DNA of 64,000 nucleotides from Eonycteris spelaea. Lineage: Eukaryota > Chordata > Mammalia > Chiroptera > Pteropodidae. Both the position numbers and the translations under genes were made by a program. Location: assembly GCA_003508835.1 (NCBI GenBank), contig PUFA01000062.1, forward strand, positions 1,092,001-1,156,000, in the 5' to 3' direction. This document shows, in pieces, positions 1 to 12,397 of this stretch (position 1 is the stretch's first letter; each line of letters opens with the position of its first letter). The notes under the pieces were generated by a model, which was not told where the DNA came from, made no database searches, and saw nothing but the letters and a program-made list of their open reading frames with translations.

Positions 1-824
1 TGATGCCTCTTAAACCTCAGGATATTAACTTAATTACCTGAGCGAACTAATGGCAGAAGAATAAAAACCCAGAACTGCTACCATGGAGTCCAATCTCTGT
101 TCTAAATGGCTTCCAAATTTCCTTTATAACAACTCTTCAACATATGCTGCAATAGCTACTCTTTCACCTCTATCCATTGTCTATTTACTCTCTCTGGAAT
201 AACCCTCCAGAGTAAATAGTAAAACTATGTACAAATAGAGGCATGAAAAATGAAAATAGTTCTTATGAGCAGCTGTAGGTCAATTTTCTTTTTTATTCTA
301 CTCTTACTATAAGTTATGTGGGCAATAAATTCACTGTTTTAAAACTTAATGAATGAAAATAGGCTTTCATGCATGGAACTAAATTATAGCCTACACAAAT
401 TAAGAAAAACAGGTTCAAATCTAACACCTCTTATATTTTTATGAGATTTTTTTTCCATCATCCTTAAAAAAAAAAAAAAACACAAGATTACTTCATGTGT
501 TTGTGAGTGCAAAACTTTTAGAAGTTGCACCAAACTATTTTATCTTTCAGTGCTTTTCCTAAAACACTAGCTTAAAAGCCCTGTGCATTCAGGAAAAAGA
601 CTCCTTATTTAGCACATCACCCAAGTTCTTGATACAATTTGCTCAATCATGTGAGAAAACCAATAGGCAACTTTCCTCTAGGGGAAAAGGAATACAATAT
701 GATGTAAATCTAAATAAATCTGGAACAGTATGTCAGGCCTAAACACAGAGGGCCATCCTTAATTTATCCATCCGGTCTTAGCCAAAAAGGAACACATATA
801 TGAACAACAGTAAGCACTTTTTAA

Positions 825-960
825 GGCTTTATATATATATACACTTTATATGTATACTTTATATATACACTTTATATATATAGTATGCACTTTTTAAGGC
901 TATATATATGTATATATATACAAATATGTATACACACATACACACACTCATGTTAATGCA
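825..960. repeat. TA-rich microsatellite with a direct duplication
   Basis: Alternating TATA and CACTTTATA blocks. The phrase GCACTTTTTAAGGCT occurs at about 813-827 (as AGCACTT...) and again at about 887-901, so the tract contains a diverged tandem duplication with a period of about 74 bp. Confidence 0.7.
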
Positions 961-1384
961 TTGAAAAGGACTTAAAATATACATATAGCAAAAATAGGTT
1001 TACTTCTCAAAGGATGAGGAGAGGCCCAGTATTAATGCTTTAATTTGAAAACGAATATATTTATCATTTTGTGTACACAGAAGTGTTTCTAATTCCCACT
1101 CTTCTTTAGATGCCCATTATTTGCTCTTCTCTGTAATTCCTGCACAAGTCTAACAGAGCATTGAGCTCACTGTCCACCATAAACACTGTTTTAGTCTCAC
1201 TTTTCCTTCTGGAAGACAAGACTTGTGTCCTCCAGTAAGTGCATCATTTTTAGAGTGCCTGACATGGTATAATGTTTATTAAATGCACACTCTAAACCTT
1301 CTAGGCAACTAAATTATTCAAGGAAAGAATCTTAGTCTGTTTCTAAAGAGTTATAGGCCAGAATTTTTTTTTCTAACATACACT

Positions 1385-1610
1385 TTAAAACAATAGTCTG
1401 ATATAGTGGCTAAGAAGCTAGACTTAGAGTTATAATTCTGGTTTTAAATTAAACTCTGCATAATGAACTATAATCCTTAATCCTTGCTTTCCTCATCTAT
1501 AAAACTTAGATAAGAATATCTTCCTCCTACATTTGTGTGATAAGTTTAAAGGGAATGTTTGTAAATTAATTAGCAACAAAGGTACTCAAAAATGGTAGTC
1601 ATTATTATCC
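1385..1610 (+). repeat. MIR SINE
   Basis: Shows the MIR layout: a TAGTGGCTAAGA start, a degraded core, CTTTCCTCATCTATAAAACT, and a tail with AAGGTACTCAAAAATGGTAGT. Confidence 0.75.
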
Positions 1611-3057
1611 TTTTTTATGGTCAATTACTAATATTAATGTGAAAAAATTCATATAACTTCCTGCTAATCAGAAAGTATTAATAAAACCTTAAAAACATTC
1701 TACTTTATTTCTAGAGAATAACAAACTCAGAAACTCTAACATAAGCATTTAAACAAGTAATTTGAAGCCCACCAGACCTGTGCAAGTAAAAGATGAATAC
1801 CTCAACTAATTTGTGGTATTCATTTGGCAGAGTAACTTCCATACTGACACATGTCAATTATGCATTTTAACCTCCATTCCAATAAGAAAAGTTTTAATCA
1901 TCATACTCCACAAACTAAAGATGTTCATATTATGTTCATACACATTATTAGGCTTTGAGTCACTTTTCTTGAGGAATATGCTAACTACCTGGCTTGTTAA
2001 TATGCCAACGATGCTCAATGATGCCTTCTACAGTTAATTAGTTAAGAAATTTTATCCAAAAAAAACTGTACTACGTTCACAGTGAAGTTCAGAGTATGCC
2101 TTGGATAAAGATCTATAGTTAATATTTTTGAAACTACTGTTTGTTTTGAGTTGATATCTATTTTTTTGTTATGAAAATAGTCAGCATTTATATGTCATCT
2201 TATCATAACCCATTATAATGTATCATAAAATTAGTTCCTATTTGATCAGATATCCAAAGCACACCATTTAATTCCACAAATAATTACTGAGCATTTAATG
2301 TATTCTAGACTGAAAGATTAAGGATTAATCCCCCAAAAGGGATAAGAACAGCATTTTATTATATATATTAAAAAGCAGATACGTTAAAGAGAAGTCTACA
2401 GAATCTGATGAATTTTACAGACTTTGTTAAAACTTTAACATTAGTCTCCTTGAAAAATTTAAATATTCTAAGTAGTTCTGTGACATTAACTGAATTCAGT
2501 AAGTCAACAAATTTTTTATTTATATAGATGTGATATATGTTTATGGATGTGCATATGTACGGATGTGTATATATCAGTCATTTTCCTCTAGTAAATTATT
2601 TCTTCTGCAAGCAATATATCTGTTCAGAAAAAAATGCTGTGAACTCCAGAAAATACATGCTTATTCTATAATTGTCTATCACAAAACAAGACACTCAACA
2701 GGTACAGAACTGGGCATATTTCACCAACAGCTATAATGGTTAAATGGTTCATAATTATTGTCCTGTGTAGTTTCGTAATGTTACATCAAAAATTATTTTC
2801 AATGATTCTCTTTCCTAAGTCCCCTAAAAAGATGATAAGGGACTAGCCTCAAATTTGATGTAGATTGCTTTCTTGCTGCTGAGTGAACTGAGAAAATTTA
2901 ACAAAACAACTCTTTCCTTTGTTATATTTAGCGGAGTACTCAAAGCAGAGCAAGACTCTAAGTAAAAACACTAACGTGTTTTTAAAAAACACTAAAAAAG
3001 CACAGTTGTTCATGTAATTAAGGAACAACGATTTGCAATTCTTGTAACATAGCTTAC

Positions 3058-3236
3058 CTGCTCGTTTTTGCAAAGCCACACACTGTTTCCACTTAACACG
3101 GTAAAAATTTTGGCTTTATACCCTCTCAGTTCAAGATATCCACATTTCTCGGGTGCAACAGCTGCTTGAGACTGCGAGGAGAGGGACTGCGACTTCAGTG
3201 CATTCAAGAGTATGCTGATCCAGTCATTTCGCTCCT
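3058..3236 (-). CDS. ARAP2: ARAP2 exon 9 (PH1 C-terminal helix, start of PH2)
   Basis: A 179-nt exon from acceptor TTTTCAG to donor GAGCAG followed by GTAAGC. It encodes EERNDWISILLNALKSQSLS, which is the PH1 C-terminal helix with its invariant tryptophan, then a short linker and EKCGYLELRGYKAKIFTVLS GNSVWLCKNEQ split across the first strands of PH2 (residues about 588-618). The frame is intact. This is the last ARAP2 exon in the window. Confidence 0.96.
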
Positions 3237-3464
3237 CTGAAAATAAAGACACAGGAAAATACATACATCTATGCTTATCCAAATTTTACAGACAGAGAAA
3301 CATGGACACGGGATCTCCACTCTCGGCAATGGATAATTTAAAGATTCTTTCCCACAACCACCATCTAAATGTTATTGCGAGTTGGGCCAATAGCCCAATT
3401 CTATAAGAGAAATAACACATGCTACTCAGCTGTCCTATGACGGACAGCGCTGGCTCCACTTTGG

Positions 3465-3595
3465 AGCTTACTAGAAATGGAAAATCTTAGGCCCCACTCT
3501 AGACCTCATGAAGCAGAATCTTCATTTTGAGAAAATGCCCAGGTGATCTGTACTCACGTTCATGTCTAAAAAGCACTCTTTTAGATTATTCATGA
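3465..3595 (+). mobile_element. MER5-type hAT-Charlie MITE fragment
   Basis: Contains the MER5A/B hallmarks: TTACTAGAAATGG, then TAGGCCCCACTCTAGACCT, a GAAGCAGAATCTTCA block and CCCAGGTGATCTGTA. Confidence 0.65.
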
Positions 3596-3735
3596 GATTG
3601 GATTTTCTTTTAATGAAATAATAATGTGACTTAATAGTTAACAGATTGTACTTGGCGATTAAGTTACTCAAATGCCCAGAAAATCTTACTTCCTGTCACT
3701 TAGAACCTACGCAAGAGCATTCTAACACGACGCAA

Positions 3736-3736
3736 T

Positions 3737-3768
<32 letters not shown>

Positions 3769-3855
3769 GTATGTGTGTGTGTGTATATACATATATATGT
3801 GTATGTGTGTGTGCATATATATTTATATATATATATAAATATATATATATATGCC
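3736..3855. repeat. Composite (CA)n/(TA)n/(GT)n repeat
   Basis: An (AC)13 run passes into TA-rich and (GT)n runs and then TATA blocks. The CA and GT halves are complementary, so the tract is palindromic. Confidence 0.95.
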
Positions 3856-5414
3856 TTACTGTTGAATAAGGTAGTAGAGACTTAAAAGTATAATGAAAAT
3901 GGAAACAAAAGAACATATAGAGTTAAGACATTAAAGGGAGTAAAAATTACCCGCGTTTTTAAATATTTTTGACAGATGGTCACAAAGAAAATTAAATTAT
4001 TCAGAATAAAAGGTACCTTGGTTTCATGAACTGATCAAAGAAAGTAGAAGCTTCCATTTGATTAACAAAACTATCTCAGGTCCTCAGTGCCCTGGTATGA
4101 GTATCTAGGCAGACTGATACCAAATGTCAACGAATGTAACCTACACGAGAGAAGACTCAGGGACGTAGAAAATGTTTAACAGAAAAGGAGAAGAAATAGA
4201 CAAACCTTGAGGCACGACTGTATCTATGAGGCTGGAAAATGTGTTAGCAAAAAAATTAAAATGGAGGAGTAGATATCAAGGCAAAAGAAAACAAAAACAA
4301 AAACAAAAAACACTGAATTCCAAATAAGAAAAAATTTTCAAGAAGAGTAAAACAAGGCCCAAAGCCTAGGAAACTGGATAGCATCTCAGATCCTTCTAAG
4401 ACAGGTGTAACCAGAATAACTTCATTGTAAATTGAAATAAGTACCAGCATTAGACTTGCTCACATTCAAACATGACTCCAAAGTTATGAAAGATCTATAT
4501 TTCATAATGAGTCTTAATTTTGAAATTATCTTCATTCCTGCTCACCTTCAAAAATACTAACAACAGTGTTCTCACTGAGCAAAGCACTTATTAAAAATTC
4601 ACTCAATGATGCTTTATAGCAAATTATAACCCCCAAGTAATAGTGCGTGCTCCTGTATTTCAGGACAAAACACTTATTGAATTTCCCCAGCATCATTACA
4701 AACTAAAAGACATGAAAATATTTGATTAACTAAGTAATGTCAGTAGTAACATACTCTGTAATAAATGTAATTTATTACATTTTCAAATAACAGCAACAGA
4801 CCTTGCACCTAACTTGGTTACTACTTGTGATCATTATTTCACACGAGATATTCCCAAGTAAATAGTATATGTTTCCTGTTAATTTGTTTGTGTTAATCCA
4901 CAAAAGTCACTGAGTTTCAAATGTAGGTTATAATTTTACGTACTGGGCCAAAGTGATTGTGGCTTCTAGATTATTATTAGCATTTATCTCAGTTTTCTCA
5001 GGAAATAATTTGAAACTAGAAATTGCATCTGTTGGACTTAAGCATATTGTGGCTGCAGCTCAACAAATAATTCCCTATAGCCTAGAAGAATCATCTAGCT
5101 CCTCATTTGCAATGGGCCTTCTTTACTAATAGGAAGTAAACAGTCATAAGGAAGATCAGGAATTAACAGTAACAGTATATTCTTAATCACCCATGTCAAT
5201 GGAGATAAACAATGATACAGATAATTCAAGTACAATAAAATAAATTATGTATCATTTTGTATTTGGCTGTGCAATGTGTGCATCTTTAGACGTGGAGAAC
5301 AGGCTTTGATAAATCGAAATATTCCAAAACAAATAATGATTTTTCCCTTGAGCAGTGTCTTGGGCAAAGCTAGATGCTATGCCAGCTTCTGCCTGCTCTT
5401 CACATCAAGGTACT

Positions 5415-5530
5415 TTTATTCTTTCCAGTAACAAATATTCATTGAGTGTCTATCTGGGTCTTAGCACTGTGCAAAGCACCATTCCTTCAGAGAACATGCT
5501 CTGACCTAGATATGGCTTTGCTCAAAGTAG
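5415..5530 (-). mobile_element. L2 LINE fragment (3' end)
   Basis: AACAAATATTCATTGAGTG followed by a TAGCACTGTGC block is the reverse complement of the L2 tail. Confidence 0.6.
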
Positions 5531-5949
5531 AGCACTCCAGGTGGAAGGAAAAAAAAGGGTGTAGGGGAAACAAAATCTCCAGTGTCTTCTAATCATGCTA
5601 GAATGTAAATAAAAGGCAATAGCAATGCCCTCAAATCTCAAACTAGTTCTTAAGGTTTTAAGATGTCAACTATGGTGTAAGAGTTAAAAAGGAAATTTTA
5701 AAAAATCAAGAGGAGAGACTTAATACTCTCTGGACTACTGGGTTTAGCAGTAGGCATCAATATTAGTAACAAAGGCTTGATTATACCAGGTATTACTATG
5801 TAAGGGCTGTATAAAAGAGTAATAACAGATTCCAACTAAGTTTAGATAGACCTTTACTTGTGATGGGATAATACAGTCTAACTAAAGATTCCTCAATGTA
5901 ACCCACGATCAATTACAGAGGAGCACTGCACACAAGGGCTGTTCTTGAA

Positions 5950-6760
5950 ATCAATAACCATTCATTCATACAAATATTTACTGAGTGCCTACTCTGTTCC
6001 AAGCCCTATTCTGAATACCAGAATGGATCATGGCCTTACTCTCCTGGAGTTTATACTCTCGTGAAAGGAGAAAAGCAATAAAACATAGAAAAATACATTA
6101 CACAGTGAACAAGTGCAATGAGATAAATCAAACACAAGATGAGGGACACAGGAAGTGCTCTTTTATATACGGTAATATGCAAAGCCCAAGAAAGAAGGCA
6201 ACGGTTAAGCAAAGGTCTAAAGGAAGTGAAGGTAACTGAGCAAGTCAGGAGGATGGCTAGAGGAAGAGCATTCCAGGATAAGAACCAGCACGTAACAAGA
6301 CCCCAAGGCAAGAGCAGGTTTGGAGTATTCATGGAGCGAGCGACCCTGCAGTTGAAATGCAGCCAGGGAGAGCACAGAAGGAGACAGGACAGAGACCAGG
6401 GCCAGACCACGTAGGGACCTTTGAACGTCGTACTTTACTCTAAGTGAGATGAAAAGACGACAGCATTTGAAGTGGACTGGCATGATCTGACTTTCTTACT
6501 GAATGATCTCTCTAGCAGCTGTACTGGAAATACGACTACAGTCCAACAAGGGAGGTTATTATAATAATCCAGATAGACGGGTGGCTTGTACTAAAATGGT
6601 AGTGGTGTTGAGAATTGGTCTGAATTCAGACGTATTTCCAAAGTCAAATTTGTAAAATTTGCTAGTGGACTGGATGTGAGGTATGAGAGAGGAAAAGACT
6701 GAAGAATGACTTCACGGTTTGGGGCTTATTAGATTAGAAGTCTATCAAAGCATACAATGG
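5950..6760 (-). mobile_element. L2 LINE 3' portion
   Basis: Reverse-oriented L2 over about 800 bp: CATTCATACAAATATTTACT, AGAGCATTCCAGGATAAGA, CACGTAGGGACCTTTGAA, GACTGGCATGATCTGACT and AATAATCCAGATAG are all diagnostic L2 phrases in order. The 119-aa and 91-aa frames here lie wholly inside the element. Confidence 0.85.
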
Positions 6761-8495
6761 AAAATGTTTAATTCCCGTCTCTCTCCAGGGAGTAAATTTC
6801 TGTGCCCTGCTTCTGAAAACATTGATGCTTTCAAAACAGGTGACTCTGCTTGCCCAGAACAACAAAGGGGGATTTAAGATGTTTCTTGTCCCATGCGGCC
6901 TCTTAAAATATTTTTTTAAGAGAAAGAAAAGCTTGGCAGTATCACAGCTAGCACTAGAGGGCTGCGTTGATGTTGTGTGGACACAGCGTTGAGAGAAACA
7001 CACATCTGCCCATTGCCCAGGCATCCAGAACTGGCAACCGGAGACAGGAACACAGGACCTGCAGCTGAGAATTGGTACTGAAAATGGCCCTGGAACAGGA
7101 AGGACCACTCAGAATTCTTAACTCTAACTATGACAACTTCCTACTCAAAACATCACCTGCTTTTTGAAGTAACATAGCTGCTTGTGTGACCACAGGTACC
7201 AGGGGAATAAAGAATGAATGGAGAGACCATTAGCAGCTATGACCCTCCGACCAGTCTCAATGGTTCTGCCTGAGGACAAGAGGAATCAGGCTAAATTTTC
7301 TATCTATGGAAGAGTATTTTTAAAATGTTATTATTTCGACATAATTCACTCTGAACTAAGAGCATAACAATATATCACTAGGCAACCTGGGGGAATTTGA
7401 AATGTGTGGGGTAAAGATGCCAAATTGTAATCCTATTTTAGCAATGCCGGTGGGCAATGCGGCAGTTTAGAAATAGTGACACTGGTTTCAGGGGAGACAA
7501 AGGGTAACTGCTGTATATAGGTCATTCAGAACCTTTTCACCAAAAATGAAGAATTCATCTCTGTTAGAATGTGCAACTACTGCTTTCTGTTCTAAACTTT
7601 GATACTGCTTCTTGATTAGATTGAAGCAAAATTTAAGTTGCCTTAAGGTTCACTAAGTCAGATATTTCATAAGCTATCAGTTGATTTCTCAGTTCCCACA
7701 CACACAGAAAAAATAATAATCAACCATTCGTATGCAAGGAAAGGAGGGAAAAACACTTAATAAAATGTATTTAATATCTTGTTGAAAGTCCCATACTAAA
7801 TATGTAGACAAATATATACCATTTACATGTATGTATGCATATCCACACACCTACACACACACATCTCTACATACACATATCTTTAAAAATTGTTGTTACT
7901 ATGCAAAAATGACTTTCCATGAAAATAACTTATTCAGTAATCCATGTGGACAGAGTCTTAGTTTTTACTGAAGCAGTATTTCATACTTTCAAAAATGAAA
8001 GACCTAACACTTATCTAACAAATAATTTATACCAAAGTTAATGAAATTCTTATAGTGTTTCCATCACAAAGATAAACATGTGTGGGTTAATACAGTCTAC
8101 TTAAATAAAATGTGTCTGTTTAACTTTTAACTACAGCAAGGAAATGTGGCTAAACAGATTTTCACACAAGTTGGAAGCTTTATTTAGTATGTCTATCTTA
8201 AAATGCAGGCTATGTGACATATGTGAAATTCACTTTGAGAGGCCAGAGAGAAGGTGATAAGCACCTCAAAGAAACAGGCGGTCACCTTTGGGGCAGAGAA
8301 ACCAAAGCATAAGGAAAAACCATCATGAGAGCCAGAAAAGAGGAACAATGCCATGTGTTTTACGAAACAGGCTAAGAGAAAAACTGATTTCAAATCCAAG
8401 TCCCGTACGGAGTTATCACAACTTTCTGGATTTTAGGCAATGCATTACAAAAAGTGGTTTCTCACATAGACAATTCTATATAAGCTGTGCTAGGA

Positions 8496-8671
8496 CAGGG
8501 GCTGGTAAACTTTTTTCTCTCAAGGCCAGGGAGTAAATATCTTAGGTTTCCCTGGCCCATACAGTCTGTGCTGCAACTACTCAATACAGCCACCGAGGCA
8601 GAAAAACAGCCACACGACAATATGTTCATGAATGAGAGTGGCTGTGATCTAAGATGATTTACAAAAATAAA

Positions 8672-8702
<31 letters not shown>

Positions 8703-8759
8703 ATAAAAATAAATCCTTGAGCCAGATTTAGGCTATAGGACGTGTTGTGCCAACCCCTG
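8496..8759 (+). mobile_element. hAT-Charlie MITE (CAGGGG...GGTAAAC type) with internal TAAA repeat
   Basis: Terminal inverted repeats CAGGGGCTGGTAAACTTTTT and CCAACCCCTG bound the element, and CATACAGTCTGTGCTGCAAC lies within. A (TAAA)n-type simple repeat occupies about 8,668-8,715 near the right end. Confidence 0.85.
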
Positions 8760-9184
8760 CTCTAATATTTTTTTTTTACTAGCAAGTAAGAAACACTCTT
8801 CACGTTACACATGTGCAACATATGCATAGGCATGTTTCACAATACAATATTTATACTTATTAGAAGTGATGTACTTTAGTATTTCTTATCCTATTTTATG
8901 GGGTTTTTTTGGTTTGTTTGGGGGGAGTTTTTTTTAAGTGCCATCAGAAACCACTAAGTTGATCTCATAAATGGGTAGTGATTCACAGTTTAAAAAAAGC
9001 TGTGAACAGCAGCTGGGACTTACTCATTTACTGATTATCCCAACCAAAACAGGAAGCCTTCTAGGAATATGTGGTTATTGTTGGATGTTTTGTATGCACC
9101 ATGCCCAAGCTTATGTTCTAGGAATCTAGCAGTTTGAAAAAGACAAATATTGCCCCATAATAGCTAATACTGTTGTAGGTTATA

Positions 9185-9320
9185 AAAGGTGAATGCTCAT
9201 GTTTATAAAATAATAATGTTAATATCTACATAACTCATAAAACTATTATGAAAATGAAGCATTTAGTAGATCATCTGGCACATATCAAGTATTCACTAAG
9301 TTTTCTATATCACCATTATT
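9185..9320 (+). repeat. MIR SINE, 3' half
   Basis: AAACTATTATGAAAATGAAG, then TCTGGCACATATCAAGTATTC follow the right half of MIR. Confidence 0.6.
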
Positions 9321-9779
9321 CAAATAATTAAGTACCAAAATGTACTTTTAAAAATCAAGTTGAGTTATAATCTATATAAACTTTAAAATGAATTAAAATT
9401 CTATTTAATTAATTCAAATGACCTTATCTATATTATTTAAAAGTGGTGAGCTTTATAGGAATGATACATAGGTAGTCAGTCAAAGTGTAAAACACAGAAC
9501 TTTAAACTCCCCTGGCTCTCCCTTCCTTCCCCCATACCCCCAAAAAGCCAGAGAAGATGCAAAGGTTTAGACTTCATTCTCAAACCACATGCTACTTTAG
9601 ATCAATTTTCACTATCAAGTGACCAGTAGCTGATGATGCAGGTGAAAAGATTCAAGAAATATAAAAGATGCTCTAAAATCTATGTTAAAAAGATTACTGC
9701 TGTACATAAACTTCCCTAAAACCAAGCTTTTAATAGAAAATTTGATTTGGCATATTAAATAATTATTTTGCATTATCAA

Positions 9780-9925
9780 AACCACCTCTAAATGTGAGCT
9801 CCATGAAGAGCAGAGATTTTTGTTTGCTTTTTTTTTCACTGCTATATACCCAAATTTAGAAGTATCCTTGTTACTTAGTAGATTCTCACTACTTGTTGCA
9901 TGCAATAGTGAACAAAGGAAAAATA
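9780..9925 (+). mobile_element. L2 LINE 3' end
   Basis: AATGTGAGCTCCATGAAGAG, CACTGCTATATACCC and a degraded TACTTGTTGCATGCAA tail fit the L2 terminus. Confidence 0.75.
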
Positions 9926-10095
9926 ACTTCTCAATACGTTTATGAATTCAAAAAATTAATATAAAACGTAAATCATTTAAAAGTAACATATTTAAAGATT
10001 TCTTGGCATTTCTAGCTTAACTGGTTTATTATCTCTTGAATGGTCAAAAGTGAACGTCTGCAAGTATTTTTATATAGTTAAAGAAATAATCTTAC

Positions 10096-10216
10096 CTTCT
10101 TTTTCTACTCTAAAAACAAAAGTTCTTTGTGTTGTAACAACTTCAAATTTGTTGTCTCCTTGAACTCGTACTGTAGATACAGCAGAAAGGGGAATTATTC
10201 CTTTTGAATACTTCTC
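10096..10216 (-). CDS. ARAP2: ARAP2 exon 8 (PH1, core strands)
   Basis: A 121-nt exon from acceptor AATACAG to donor GAAG followed by GTAAGA. It encodes EKYSKGIIPLSAVSTVRVQG followed by DNKFEVVTTQRTFVFRVEKE, nearly identical to the human PH1 beta-sheet. It ends with one nucleotide of the glutamate codon completed by exon 9. No lesion is seen. Confidence 0.96.
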
Positions 10217-11639
10217 CTGTATTGGTTAGAGAAAAAGGTACACAAAAGATAAACAAAGAAGACAGATTAAAATAAATTCTCTTGATTTTATTTAAAAAAA
10301 AAAAAAAGAATGGCACAATATTAACAAGTGCCTCTTTTTCATGATTTCAATCTAAAATTTTTAAATGGCATACAAATAGCATATACCCCCAGAAAGGAAA
10401 TTATTGTCCCTCCTTTCAAGTGAAATGTCTTTTCAATATTCTCTTCATATGGAATTAAAGATGAAGAATCAAATACAAACAATTGTACTACACCAGCAGT
10501 ATGTATTTACAAAAAACAGCAGTATGTTCTTTAAAACAATCTGGTTAAAATGATTTTATGGTGTTTGCAGGCATCTGCTGGCCATAACAGGTACTGTAAC
10601 TGAACCATTTCAGAACTATTGCTATTATATATTATGAACAACATGAATACATCTAAGAAACTAGACTGCTGGATTATATCAATTAACCTTACTACTGAAT
10701 TCTCTAATGAAGATATTAATCTCACAGCTGCATCAGTTTACTTTTTATTCCCCAATGACTAAGTAAAAAAAGACAGATTTAGCTGTCTGCAATTGACATA
10801 TACATATAATTTTGCTCAAGAAGACCATTCTTGACTCTTGGTAACATTCTTAGTCATCATTTTTTGGAACTTCCTAAACCATTTGGCATAATGACCACCC
10901 TACAATTTCAAAATTTCACTATTGACAAAGGGTGTGACATTTACGAGACCTGTTGGAAATAAAATTCAAAGATTATATATACTCAAGGAACCTCAAAATG
11001 AAAAAAACAGCTAATGCAATTAGAGAAAAATTCAAAACTGAAGTACAAACTTTGGAATATAAGAGTACAAAGACGGGAATTCTCCATTCTGCTTCAAAGA
11101 GGTCAGACATGTTTTTAAGAATAGGATTCTATCTGAGCCTGATTTTTATGAAAGCTTAAGTTTAAACCTAATCTTAAGAGGAGCCTCGGTATAGTCAAAA
11201 GAGAAGAGACTGAAAACATATATCAAGGGTACAATATGAAAGGTCTTGAACATCAAGAGTTTGGACATATCCTTATGCAGTTTATTGTACACTACCCTTC
11301 CACAGCATTATTCATGGAACCTTCATTTCTGAGTAGGTCCCAAGTATCTCGAAACAATTTATTAGGAGAAAATATGTACTAAATCAATCCATGCAGAGAA
11401 AAATACAATGTTCACATTCATCCCAGAGGTAAGCTCCCATACATAGCAGATAGATAAGCCACAGCTAAAACGATATTTGAACTGTGATTTAGAAATATGA
11501 CTGGGCAACATCACAGATAAAGGAGAGGGGTGTTGAGAAATCAAGTTACTTTTTCTTCTATTTTCCATTTTTTTAAATCTTCTCTCCCTAAGAAAGAAGA
11601 TCCTTTCTTGCTATTTCTGCTAATTTTATAGAGAATTCT

Positions 11640-12345
11640 AAAAATCTTTCTCTTCCTTCATTATCCAATTCAGTCAACTCCATTCCCATATTTCAAGTCA
11701 TCAGTGGTGCACATAACTATCCTCTCAGCACCTCAAACTTGAAAACTGAATTATCTCATGAAAACATATCCTGCCTCTCTATCTGTGCATCGAAATATGA
11801 CCCTTTTCATCAATAGGTCTCAGAGTCGTCTTTGATCTGTTCTGACCTTTTGCACCCACATCACCTGGGACTCTCCCCTCACCTAGTATCAACTCGTTGC
11901 CTGACACTCCCCAACTCTTTCTAGTCACGTTAGCCTTCTTGAAGTTCCCTAAACAAACCTTGCCTCTGCCCCATCTAGTGCCTCTGTTTGTTCTGCAAGG
12001 ACGTTTTCTTACCCGGTTTCACATAGTTAAGTGTGCTTCATCACACTTCACATGCTGCTGAAGAAAGTCTTTCTGGCCAGCCTCTTCCCTCAGGGCCTTT
12101 ATCCTTACCCAGGCAGATAACCCTAATTTAAGCGCATAGCAACCTGTACTTTTTCCTTTACAGCAATTACTAAATATAATTTAAATGATTTTTCGTTTAC
12201 TGTGTGATCATTTGATTAACACACTCTCCTCAAAGAGACTGTGGGTCATGTGTCTTATTTTCCTCACCACCTTTCACAGTTTAGTATAATTGTGATAGGA
12301 CATAAAATTCAGAGAATATTTCGTTAATTGTGACTGGACATATTT
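11640..12345 (+). mobile_element. L2 LINE 3' portion
   Basis: Contains TTTCTGGCCAGCCTCTTCCC TCAGGGCC-type sequence, GAGACTGTGGGTCATGTGTC and a degraded AGAGAATATTTCGTTAATTG tail equivalent to the L2 AATAAATATTTGTTGAATG end. Confidence 0.8.
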
Positions 12346-12397
12346 ATGAGAATATTCTCTGAATTTTATGTCCAATCACAATTATACTAAACTCTGA
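12274..12397. repeat. Near-perfect inverted repeat, 47-bp arms, 30-bp spacer
   Basis: Left arm 12,274-12,320 and right arm 12,351-12,397 are reverse complements with two mismatches (12,277/12,394 and 12,297/12,374). The left arm is the natural L2 tail; the right arm is an inverted copy. The spacer begins with a further partial direct copy (AATTGTGACTGGACATA against AATTGTGATAGGACATA). Transcribed within intron 7 it would fold into a long hairpin. Confidence 0.97.

Larger units (their letters stand above)
1..3057 (-). other. ARAP2 intron 9 (partial)
   Basis: Non-coding, AT-rich. It holds a MIR at about 1,385-1,610, a TA-rich tract at 825-960, and otherwise unassigned sequence. No exon with splice sites was recognised. 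Confidence 0.8.
3237..10095 (-). other. ARAP2 intron 8
   Basis: About 6.9 kb. Contents from left to right: MER5-like piece, composite CA/TA/GT repeat, L2 fragments, a hAT MITE interrupted by a TAAA repeat, a partial MIR and an L2 3' end. The remaining stretches (about 3.9-5.4 and 6.8-8.4 kb) show nothing I recognise. Confidence 0.75.

Noticed and set aside
6051..6414. Open frames of 119 and 91 codons
   Set aside because: Both are inside a reverse-oriented L2 3' region; neither resembles L2 protein.
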